From: an uncultured bacterium
Lineage (GTDB): Bacteria > Cyanobacteriota > Vampirovibrionia > Gastranaerophilales > Gastranaerophilaceae
Assembly (NCBI GenBank): GCA_946183815.1
Contig: CAMHDG010000075.1
Span: 1-7,251, forward strand
Direction: 5' to 3'
Length of the DNA stretch: 7,251 nt
Positions 1-5,807 of the stretch are shown piece by piece. The notes beneath the pieces were generated by a model. The model did no database searches, was not told the origin of the DNA, and worked only from the letters and a program-made list of their open reading frames with translations. Position numbers and translations under genes: made by a program. Numbering within the stretch: position 1 is the stretch's first letter; every line of letters starts with the position of its first letter.

Positions 1-1
1 G

Positions 2-12
2 TATAATATAAT
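2..12 (+). promoter_or_regulatory. Putative -10 element(s) of the ldpA-alkD operon
   Basis: Two overlapping perfect TATAAT hexamers are visible at 2-7 and 7-12, just before the ATG at 20. With normal spacing the second would place transcription start at about position 19-20, essentially on the start codon. The first would give a leader of about 6 nt. There is no Shine-Dalgarno sequence and no room for one. A -35 box would lie left of the window and cannot be seen. AT-rich DNA produces TATAAT by chance, so this is a moderate call. Confidence 0.5.
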
Positions 13-19
13 ATTTTAT

Positions 20-952
20 ATGCTAAAAGATTTATTAGAAAGTAACACAAAGATATTTAAACTTGTCTGCGGAGCAGGAAATGAGTGTGCTGATGATGTT
101 AGAAAACTGACAGAGTTGTATTCTCTTTCTGGGGCTCAAGTTTTTGATATTTGTGCAAAACCCGAAATCTTAAAAGCAGCAAAAGAGGGGTTGAATAAAG
201 CAGGAATAAAAAATAACAGATATATATGTGTAAGTGTCGGAATAAAGGGTGACCCGCATATATCTAAAGCAGAAATAGTTAAAAATAAATGTGACAGATG
301 TAATATTTGCGAAAAAATTTGTCCTAATAGTGCAGTGCAAAAATTTCAGATAATAAAAGAAAAATGTATCGGGTGCGGAGTTTGTTATGATAGATGTCCA
401 CGCTCCGCAATAACAATGAATGATTTTGATATAGATTTAAATAAGGTTCTGCCCGAACTAATAGAGATGGGGATAGACTGTATTGAATTGCACGCAACAG
501 CAGAGTCTGAAAGCGATATATGGGATAAGTGGGAGGCAATTAACACACACTTTGACGGGATAGTGTCAATCTGCATTGATAGGCTTAACCTCGGCAATAA
601 GCAGGTTTTGTCAAGATTAAAAAAGATGCTTAAATCAAGAAAACCCTATACAACAATTATTCAGGCAGACGGAATCCCTATGAGCGGAAGTGATGACACC
701 TATAAAACAACTTTGCAGGCAATAGCGATGAGCGAAATCATACAAGATGCAAACCTACCTGTTTATATACTTATATCAGGAGGTACAAACTCTAAAACTG
801 CAAAACTTGCTAAACTCTGTAATTTAAAATATAACGGAATTGCAATAGGCTCATACGCAAGAAAGATTGTGAAAGATTATATTATTAGCGGTAAAAATAA
901 AGACACCGCCCTCAAACTTGCAACAGAATTAGTAAAAGAGAGTATAGAATGA
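20..952 (+). CDS. ldpA: LdpA-family iron-sulfur protein (light-dependent period protein homologue)
   Basis: This 310-residue soluble protein has three parts. Residues 11-70 begin with a FKLVCGAG stretch typical of LdpA N-termini. A double ferredoxin-type domain follows, with CxxCxxCxxxCP motifs at C91/C94/C97/C101 and C116/C119/C122/C126, predicted to hold two [4Fe-4S] clusters. The LdpA C-terminal domain carries QADGIPMSG (215-223), SGGTN (253-257) and IGSYARK (276-282). In Synechococcus, LdpA is a redox-active Fe-S protein that modulates circadian period in response to light and associates with clock proteins. Whether that role applies here is unknown, as no clock gene is visible. The ATG at 20 directly follows a -10-like sequence and lacks a Shine-Dalgarno. 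The stop overlaps the next start by 4 bp (ATGA), implying translational coupling to the alkD-like gene. A generic ferredoxin is less likely because the N- and C-terminal motifs are LdpA-specific. Family assignment is firm; function is inferred. Confidence 0.85.
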   Translation: MLKDLLESNTKIFKLVCGAGNECADDVRKLTELYSLSGAQVFDICAKPEILKAAKEGLNKAGIKNNRYICVSVGIKGDPHISKAEIVKNKCDRCNICEKICPNSAVQKFQIIKEKCIGCGVCYDRCPRSAITMNDFDIDLNKVLPELIEMGIDCIELHATAESESDIWDKWEAINTHFDGIVSICIDRLNLGNKQVLSRLKKMLKSRKPYTTIIQADGIPMSGSDDTYKTTLQAIAMSEIIQDANLPVYILISGGTNSKTAKLAKLCNLKYNGIAIGSYARKIVKDYIISGKNKDTALKLATELVKESIE

Positions 953-1650
953 TTACAAAAGAAATAATTACAAAGATAAAATCAAATGCTGATGATAAAT
1001 TTGCGAAATGGGTTTCCCCTATATTACAGGTATCAGAAGGTGGCTATGGGGAATCTGACAAATTATATGGAGTTCGTACCCCAATTTTAAGAAAAATTGC
1101 AAAGGAATATAAAAATATCACATTGAGTGAGGCGGAGAAACTGTTACACAACGAATACCACGAAGCAAGAATGACAGCGCTGTTTATTTTAATACACAAG
1201 TATCGAGAGAATAAACAAGAAAGAGAACTTATTGTTAAAACCTATGTTGCCAACGCTGACTACATAAATAATTGGGATTTAGTTGATATATCTGCCCCTA
1301 ATATAATCGGGAATTATGTCTATGATAACAAAGATGAACTACACCTGCTGTATGACTTATCCGAGTTAAATCATTTATGGAAGCAAAGAATTGCTGTTGT
1401 CTCCACTCAATACCTTATAAAACAGGGGTTTTATGAACCAACTATAAAACTTGCAGAAAAATACATAAACCACCCACACCACTTAATCCATAAAGCGACA
1501 GGCTGGATGCTTCGTGAACTTGGAAAAAAAGATATTGAGGAATTATATAGTTTTCTCGATAAGTATGCCAATAAAATGCCAAGAGTAATGCTTCGTTATT
1601 CAATAGAAAGACTCACTGACACAAAAAGAAAGTATTATATGTCATTATAA
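949..1650 (+). CDS. AlkD-like DNA glycosylase (DNA alkylation repair family)
   Basis: This 233-residue, all-helical protein of the AlkD/HEAT-repeat type has the usual family length. The residues that line the DNA lesion site in Bacillus cereus AlkD (Trp109, Asp113, Arg148, Trp187) have clear counterparts: W109 and D113 in NNWDLVD, R147 in LWKQR, and W186 in TGWMLRELGKK. The C-terminal MPRVMLRYSIE (210-220) is also typical. The family excises positively charged alkylated bases such as 3-methyladenine and 7-methylguanine without base flipping, starting base-excision repair in the cytoplasm. The ATG at 949 overlaps the ldpA stop codon by 4 bp, so translation is probably coupled and both genes share one promoter. 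A strong intrinsic terminator begins at the stop codon. Family membership is confident; the exact substrate range is not determined by sequence. The gene symbol is left blank because relatives of this family are named inconsistently. Confidence 0.88.
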   Translation: MITKEIITKIKSNADDKFAKWVSPILQVSEGGYGESDKLYGVRTPILRKIAKEYKNITLSEAEKLLHNEYHEARMTALFILIHKYRENKQERELIVKTYVANADYINNWDLVDISAPNIIGNYVYDNKDELHLLYDLSELNHLWKQRIAVVSTQYLIKQGFYEPTIKLAEKYINHPHHLIHKATGWMLRELGKKDIEELYSFLDKYANKMPRVMLRYSIERLTDTKRKYYMSL

Positions 1651-1679
1651 AAAAGGCTCTCTAAAGAGAGCCTTTTTTT
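1649..1679. terminator. Bidirectional rho-independent terminator between alkD-like gene and atpC
   Basis: A perfect 7-bp GC-rich stem, GGCTCTC (1655-1661) and GAGAGCC (1666-1672), encloses a TAAA loop. It is flanked by six A (1649-1654) and seven T (1673-1679). Read on either strand, the hairpin is followed by a U-tract, so it can end both the ldpA-alkD transcript and the convergent atpD-atpC transcript. The flanking tracts merge with the stop codons of both genes (1648-1650 and 1678-1680). Confidence 0.93.
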
Positions 1680-2076
1680 AATCAGAACTATTCAAAGCGA
1701 CTTTCAATCTCGCTTTTGCTCTTGCAAGTGCAGCCTCTGCACGCTTGGCATCAACCTCTGCATGCTTATCAGCAAGTCTTGCTTCTGCTCTTTCTTTTGC
1801 AGATTTTGCTCTTGTAACATCAATATCACTGCCACTTTCAGCAATATCTGTCAAAATAAGTGCATTATCATCCTTAAACTGAAATATTCCGCCCATAGTT
1901 GTAAACATGGCAACTTTGTTATCCTGAACAGCCCTCGTAACCCCAACATCAAGCGCTGACATCACAGGCACGTGACCTTTTAATATACCAAACTCACCAC
2001 CAACACCCTTGGTATAAATTTCATTTACATCTTCGTCAAATACAATTTTGTCATGTGTTATTATTTTTAAATGCAT
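1678..2076 (-). CDS. atpC: F-type ATP synthase epsilon subunit
   Basis: This 132-residue epsilon subunit of F1 forms part of the central stalk with gamma, and can inhibit ATP hydrolysis through its C-terminal helices. The N-terminal beta-sandwich (about 1-84) contains the family hallmark GGEFGILKGHVPV (residues 26-38). Residues 85-130 form the Ala/Arg/Glu-rich helical hairpin ending in AALARAKARLKVAL. The length is normal. A GAGGT Shine-Dalgarno (minus strand, 2083-2087) lies 6 nt before the ATG. The gene starts 16 nt after the atpD stop, so the two are co-transcribed. Its stop codon runs directly into the bidirectional terminator, so no further atp gene follows. Nothing appears truncated. 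Confidence 0.96.
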   Translation of the reverse strand: MHLKIITHDKIVFDEDVNEIYTKGVGGEFGILKGHVPVMSALDVGVTRAVQDNKVAMFTTMGGIFQFKDDNALILTDIAESGSDIDVTRAKSAKERAEARLADKHAEVDAKRAEAALARAKARLKVALNSSD

Positions 2077-2092
2077 AATTGTACCTCACGAA

Positions 2093-3502
2093 CTATAATG
2101 TTTTAGCCTTTTCAACGGCTTCTTCAATAGTACCCACCATATAGAAGGCCTGTTCAGGAAGGTTATCGTGTTTACCCTCAATAATTTCTTTAAAGCCTTT
2201 AATAGTGTCCTCAAGTTTTACGTATTTACCTGCAATACCTGAGAATTGTTCAGCAACAAAGAACGGCTGTGATAAAAATCTTTGAATTTTTCTTGCCCTG
2301 TTAACAGTTTCTTTATCTTCTTCTGACAATTCATCCATACCTAAGATAGCAATAATATCTTGTAATTCTTTATATTTTTGAAGAATTTGTAAGACTTTTC
2401 TAGTTGTTTCATAGTGTTCTTCCCCTATTACGTGCGGATCAAGAACTCTTGAGTTAGATGCCAAAGGATCAACAGCAGGATAGATACCCAAAGATGCTAT
2501 CTGTCTTGATAATACTGTTGAAGCATCAAGGTGAGAGAATGTAGTTGCAGGAGCGGGGTCTGTCAAGTCATCGGCAGGAACATAAATAGCCTGAACAGAT
2601 GTAATTGAACCGTCTTTTGTAGATGTAATACGTTCTTGCAACTCACCCATTTCTGTTGCCAAAGTAGGCTGATAACCAACCGCAGACGGCATACGGCCTA
2701 AAAGTGCAGAAACTTCTGAACCTGCCTGTGTAAAACGGAAAATATTATCAATAAATAACAGTACGTCTTGTTTTGAAAAATCTCTAAAATATTCAGCAGC
2801 AGTAAGGGCAGAAAGACCAACCCTCATTCTTGCTCCCGGTGGTTCATTCATTTGCCCGTATATCAGGGCAACTTTATCCAGTACTCCTGATTCTTTCATT
2901 TCATTCCAAAGGTCATTACCTTCACGTGTTCTTTCACCAACACCGCCAAATACTGATACACCGGAATGCTCTTGTGCAATATTGTGGATAAGTTCCATAA
3001 TCAAAACTGTTTTTCCAACACCTGCACCGCCAAACAAACCAATCTTACCACCTTTTTGGTACGGTTGAAGAAGGTCAATCGCCTTAATACCTGTTTCCAA
3101 AATTTCGATATTGGTATTTTGGTCTGTTAATTTTGGTGATTCTCTATGAATAGGCAGATAATCATTTGTTTCAATATCTCCCATTTCATCAACGGGCTCA
3201 CCGATAACATTTAAAATTCTACCCAATATTGGTTTCCCAACAGGAATTTTTATTGGCTCACCTGTGTTTTGAACAATCATACCACGTTTCAGACCATCAG
3301 TTGAGGACATAGCAACTGTTCTGACCTTGTTAGCACCTAACATTTGCTGAACCTCCGCAACAGTAACATGACCGTCATCTGATGTAATTTTTAATGCGTT
3401 ATAAATTTCAGGAAGATTTCCATGCGGAAACTCTACGTCAATAACAGGACCAATAATCTGGGTTATTTGTCCCTCATTTAAACCTAGTTCTAATGTTGTC
3501 AT
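2093..3502 (-). CDS. atpD: F-type ATP synthase beta subunit (catalytic)
   Basis: This 469-residue catalytic subunit of F1-ATPase is full length. Visible motifs are the Walker A loop GGAGVGKT (158-165), the catalytic glutamate E190 followed by R191 in the GERTREGNDL segment, the Walker B region LLFIDNIFR with D252, the ATP synthase signature PAVDPLASNS (342-351), and an intact DELSEED loop (390-396) that contacts gamma. An AAGAGG-type Shine-Dalgarno (minus strand, 3511-3517) sits about 8 nt before the ATG. Upstream is a divergent Nudix gene rather than atpA or atpG, and downstream is only atpC. The pair is therefore a separate atp unit, as in Cyanobacteria and plastids, where beta and epsilon are split from the main atp operon. 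The sequence does not show whether the enzyme uses H+ or Na+, because the c subunit is elsewhere. Confidence 0.98.
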   Translation of the reverse strand: MTTLELGLNEGQITQIIGPVIDVEFPHGNLPEIYNALKITSDDGHVTVAEVQQMLGANKVRTVAMSSTDGLKRGMIVQNTGEPIKIPVGKPILGRILNVIGEPVDEMGDIETNDYLPIHRESPKLTDQNTNIEILETGIKAIDLLQPYQKGGKIGLFGGAGVGKTVLIMELIHNIAQEHSGVSVFGGVGERTREGNDLWNEMKESGVLDKVALIYGQMNEPPGARMRVGLSALTAAEYFRDFSKQDVLLFIDNIFRFTQAGSEVSALLGRMPSAVGYQPTLATEMGELQERITSTKDGSITSVQAIYVPADDLTDPAPATTFSHLDASTVLSRQIASLGIYPAVDPLASNSRVLDPHVIGEEHYETTRKVLQILQKYKELQDIIAILGMDELSEEDKETVNRARKIQRFLSQPFFVAEQFSGIAGKYVKLEDTIKGFKEIIEGKHDNLPEQAFYMVGTIEEAVEKAKTL

Positions 3503-3532
3503 TTATTTTACCTCTTCTTATCATAATTAAAT

Positions 3533-3562
3533 AGTATAAGATTATTGTAAGGCATAATTCAA
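3533..3562 (-). promoter_or_regulatory. Putative sigma70-type promoter of atpD-atpC
   Basis: On the minus strand, TTGAAT (3562-3557) and TATACT (3538-3533) are separated by 18 bp, a good match to a housekeeping promoter. The predicted start at about 3526 gives a leader of about 24 nt that carries the atpD Shine-Dalgarno at 3511-3517. The -35 box lies only 3 bp from a TTGGCA box facing the other way, so the divergent promoters nearly touch. No operator could be recognised. Confidence 0.6.
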
Positions 3563-3589
3563 ATTTTGGCAATTACTTTATATTTTTCA

Positions 3590-3598
3590 TGGTATTAT
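3590..3598 (+). promoter_or_regulatory. Putative extended -10 promoter of the nudF-HAD-ispF-gloA operon
   Basis: TGGTATTAT (3590-3598) matches an extended -10 element (TGnTATAAT with one mismatch). Standard spacing puts transcription start at about 3605, the A of the Nudix start codon, which implies a leaderless transcript. A TTGGCA at 3566-3571 resembles a -35 box, but the 21-bp spacer is too long for ordinary use. Extended -10 promoters depend less on a -35. Confidence 0.5.
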
Positions 3599-3604
3599 AG
3601 ACTT

Positions 3605-4138
3605 ATGAATTTTGAAGAGAAAACTTTATCATCTGAATATGTTTATAACGGGAAAGTTCTTGATGTAAAACGAGATGAAATACTTGTTTCTAACGGGCAT
3701 AAATCGACAAGAGAGGTTGTTGAACACACAGGCGGAGTTGTAATTGTTGCGAAGAAAGAAAACAAAATTCTTATGGTAAAACAATTCAGATACCCGATAA
3801 AAACCATATCAATCGAACTACCAGCAGGGAAACTTGAAAAAGGTGAAAATCCCGATTTCGCATCAAAAAGAGAGTTAGAGGAAGAAACCGGATACATTGC
3901 ATCAGTGTGGAAATCACTTGGATATATCTATACTACTCCCGGATTTTGTGATGAAAAACTTTATCTCTATTATGCTACAGATTTAAAATACAAAAAACAA
4001 AATCCTGATGAAGACGAAATAATTGAAGCCTATGAATACGACATACAAGAACTTTATTCAATGATACAAAAAGGAATAATAAACGATTCAAAAACGATAT
4101 GCGCACTATTTAGAGCAAGGGAATACATAAATGATTAA
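3605..4138 (+). CDS. nudF: Nudix hydrolase, probable ADP-ribose pyrophosphatase
   Basis: Read from the ATG at 3605, the protein is 177 residues. A Nudix box runs from G75 to Y97, with GKLEKGE, then RELEEETGY supplying the metal-binding glutamates. About 15-16 residues beyond the box lies the TTPGF proline (P112) that marks ADP-ribose pyrophosphatases. The N-terminal EEKTLSSEYVYNGKVLDVKRD is the typical NudF opening. The predicted reaction is ADP-ribose to AMP plus ribose 5-phosphate in the cytoplasm. An in-frame TTG at 3566 would add 13 residues. It is rejected because that stretch (AITLYFSWYYRL) is not family-like, overlaps the promoter and has no ribosome-binding site. The gene opens a four-gene operon, and its 3' end overlaps the HAD gene by 8 bp. 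Substrate is inferred from the proline rule; other nucleoside-diphosphate sugars are possible. Confidence 0.87.
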   Translation: MNFEEKTLSSEYVYNGKVLDVKRDEILVSNGHKSTREVVEHTGGVVIVAKKENKILMVKQFRYPIKTISIELPAGKLEKGENPDFASKRELEEETGYIASVWKSLGYIYTTPGFCDEKLYLYYATDLKYKKQNPDEDEIIEAYEYDIQELYSMIQKGIINDSKTICALFRAREYIND

Positions 4139-4937
4139 ACTTGTTGCAACAGATATAGACGGAACGATATTAGGCCCAAGCGGGGAGTTTACCCCTGCTG
4201 TAAAAAACTGTATTGCCAAAATGCAAAAACTGGGAATAAAAGTTGTTATTGTAACAGGCAGAATGTATAAGGGGGCACTCAAAATAGCCGAGCGATTAAA
4301 TCTTACAACACCTATTGTTGCCTATAACGGAGGCTATATAAAAGACTTTGACGGAACTGTGTTATATGAAAAGTATCTGCCCGAAGATTACACAAAACAA
4401 ATAATAGACTGGGCAAGAAGAAATAGGGTGCATCTCAATTTATATTCGCAGGATACACTATATTCCGAGAAAGATGACGATGAGATACGAAGATATGCAA
4501 AATACCAGCAATTAAACTACATTGTAGAAGATTTTTCAGACATTCCTTACACAAAAATACATAAACTGCTTGCAATAGATTATAATGACGCAGACAAAGT
4601 TACAGGATGGGTAAACGAAATGTCAGAGAGGTTTCCTGATTTATACATAATCAAATCAACACCTTATTTTTGTGAATTTTCAACCCCTGATGCTACAAAA
4701 GCGTGCGCTGTAAGATGTTTACAAAAACACTGGAACTTAAAAGACAATGAAATTCTGACAATAGGTGATCAGGATAACGATATTGAACTTTTAAAAGCAG
4801 GCGGGATAAGTGTCGGAATGGCAAACGGAACAGAAGCACTAAAAGCACAGGCTGATTATATTACTGACACTGTTCAGAATGACGGTTTTGTCTGCGCAAT
4901 GGAGGAATTTGTTCTTCCTGATTATGAAAGGAATTAA
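4131..4937 (+). CDS. Cof-type HAD-IIB phosphatase
   Basis: This 268-residue cytoplasmic phosphatase belongs to the haloacid dehalogenase superfamily, subfamily IIB (Cof type). Motif I is DIDGT, with nucleophile D8 and acid/base D10. Motif II is T42 in VTGR. Motif III is probably K190 in TPDATK. Motif IV is GDQDND (212-217), which binds Mg2+. The cap domain lies between about residues 85 and 185. The tail with GMANGTEALKAQADYIT is characteristic of Cof proteins. Such enzymes dephosphorylate sugar phosphates, flavin mononucleotide or pyridoxal phosphate with broad specificity, so the physiological substrate cannot be read from sequence. The start overlaps the Nudix gene by 8 bp. AAGGG at 4117-4121, 9 nt before the ATG, is a weak ribosome-binding site, so coupling to upstream translation is likely. 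ispF follows after 3 nt. Confidence 0.92.
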   Translation: MIKLVATDIDGTILGPSGEFTPAVKNCIAKMQKLGIKVVIVTGRMYKGALKIAERLNLTTPIVAYNGGYIKDFDGTVLYEKYLPEDYTKQIIDWARRNRVHLNLYSQDTLYSEKDDDEIRRYAKYQQLNYIVEDFSDIPYTKIHKLLAIDYNDADKVTGWVNEMSERFPDLYIIKSTPYFCEFSTPDATKACAVRCLQKHWNLKDNEILTIGDQDNDIELLKAGGISVGMANGTEALKAQADYITDTVQNDGFVCAMEEFVLPDYERN

Positions 4938-4940
4938 AAA

Positions 4941-5423
4941 ATGTTACCTTACAGAGTTGGAACAGGTTATGATATACACAGACTTGAAGAAAACAGAGAT
5001 TTAATAATTGGCGGAATCAAAATACCTTATGAAAAAGGACTGCAAGGGCATTCGGATGCGGATGTACTTATCCATGCAATTATTGATGCACTATTAGGAG
5101 CATTGTCTTTACAGGACATCGGCACTCTGTTCCCTGATACAGATGAAAAATACAAAGGAGCAGACAGCACCATGTTATTGGAACAAGTTTGCAACATAAT
5201 CATAAATAAAGGATATAAAATCGGAAATATTGATTCAAATATTATTGCCCAAGCACCTAAAATGATGCCACATATACCTGCTATGAAAAAACGACTGGCA
5301 GAGGTTATGAATATTGATATTGACCAAATATCAGTAAAGGCAAAAACGAACGAAAAAATGGATGCCGTAGGTGAAAAGCGTGCAATAGAGGCAAATGCAA
5401 CAGTTTTATTATATAAGGAGTAA
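4941..5423 (+). CDS. ispF: 2-C-methyl-D-erythritol 2,4-cyclodiphosphate synthase
   Basis: This 160-residue enzyme of the non-mevalonate (MEP) isoprenoid pathway converts CDP-methylerythritol 2-phosphate to the cyclodiphosphate, releasing CMP. It is normally a homotrimer. The metal ligands are present as D11, H13 (GTGYDIHRL) and H45, and the GHSDADVLIH segment (36-45) is canonical. Residues FPDTDEKYKGADS (64-76) and KAKTNEK (134-139, with E138 matching E. coli E135) are also typical. The usual GRxEG near the C-terminus reads GEKRA (144-148), so the Arg and Glu have exchanged places. A GAAAGGA ribosome-binding site sits about 9 nt upstream of the ATG. ispD is not adjacent, unlike in many bacteria. 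The catalytic set is intact, so activity is expected. Confidence 0.95.
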   Translation: MLPYRVGTGYDIHRLEENRDLIIGGIKIPYEKGLQGHSDADVLIHAIIDALLGALSLQDIGTLFPDTDEKYKGADSTMLLEQVCNIIINKGYKIGNIDSNIIAQAPKMMPHIPAMKKRLAEVMNIDIDQISVKAKTNEKMDAVGEKRAIEANATVLLYKE

Positions 5424-5425
5424 TT

Positions 5426-5806
5426 ATGAAATTTTTACATTCAATGATAAGGGTAAAAGACCTGCAAGAATCGATGAAATTCTATACAGAACTTATTGGG
5501 CTTGAACTAACTGAAGAACACAGACTGGATGACTGTACTCTTTACTTTCTCACAGATAAAGAAAGCGGAACACAAATAGAATTAACAGATAACGATGAAT
5601 TACCTGATTTTTACCAAAACGGTGATGCTTTCGGACACTTTGCATTCTGTTGTGAAGATTTAGAAAAATTCACAGAAAAACTTAATTCGCTCGGCTATAA
5701 ATACCTTTACGAACCTTTTGACCTTAATGGAAAAGGTTCTAAAATCGCCTTTATAAAAGACCCTGACGGCAACGAAATTGAACTTATTGAAAAAGTAGTA
5801 TGGTAA
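5426..5806 (+). CDS. gloA: Glyoxalase I-like VOC protein (lactoylglutathione lyase family)
   Basis: This 126-residue protein has the short, GloA-like vicinal oxygen chelate fold: two beta-alpha-beta-beta-beta units, about 1-60 and 65-124. The four metal ligands of E. coli GloA (H5, E56, H74, E122) have counterparts at H5 (FLHSMIRV), E52 (QIELT), H71 (GHFAF) and E119 (DPDGNEIEL). This points to the Ni/Co-dependent short class, which isomerises the methylglyoxal-thiol adduct to the lactoyl thioester. Whether glutathione or another thiol is used cannot be told. AAGGAG at 5415-5420 is a strong Shine-Dalgarno 5 nt before the ATG, and it overlaps the end of ispF, whose stop is 2 nt upstream. This is the last gene of the operon, and its stop is one base from the stop of the convergent YitT gene. 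Other VOC activities remain possible. Confidence 0.85.
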   Translation: MKFLHSMIRVKDLQESMKFYTELIGLELTEEHRLDDCTLYFLTDKESGTQIELTDNDELPDFYQNGDAFGHFAFCCEDLEKFTEKLNSLGYKYLYEPFDLNGKGSKIAFIKDPDGNEIELIEKVVW

Positions 5807-5807
5807 A

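Noticed and set aside
324..597. Antisense open frames within ldpA
   Set aside because: They have no recognisable domain and no ribosome-binding site, and lie wholly inside a well-supported gene.
1762..1959. Open frame antisense to atpC, rich in Cys, Ser and Phe
   Set aside because: It is a shadow of the Ala/Lys/Glu-rich atpC coding sequence, with no start signal.
3566..3604. Upstream in-frame TTG start adding 13 residues to the Nudix protein
   Set aside because: The extension is not family-like, lies across the promoter, and has no ribosome-binding site. The ATG at 3605 gives the standard N-terminus.
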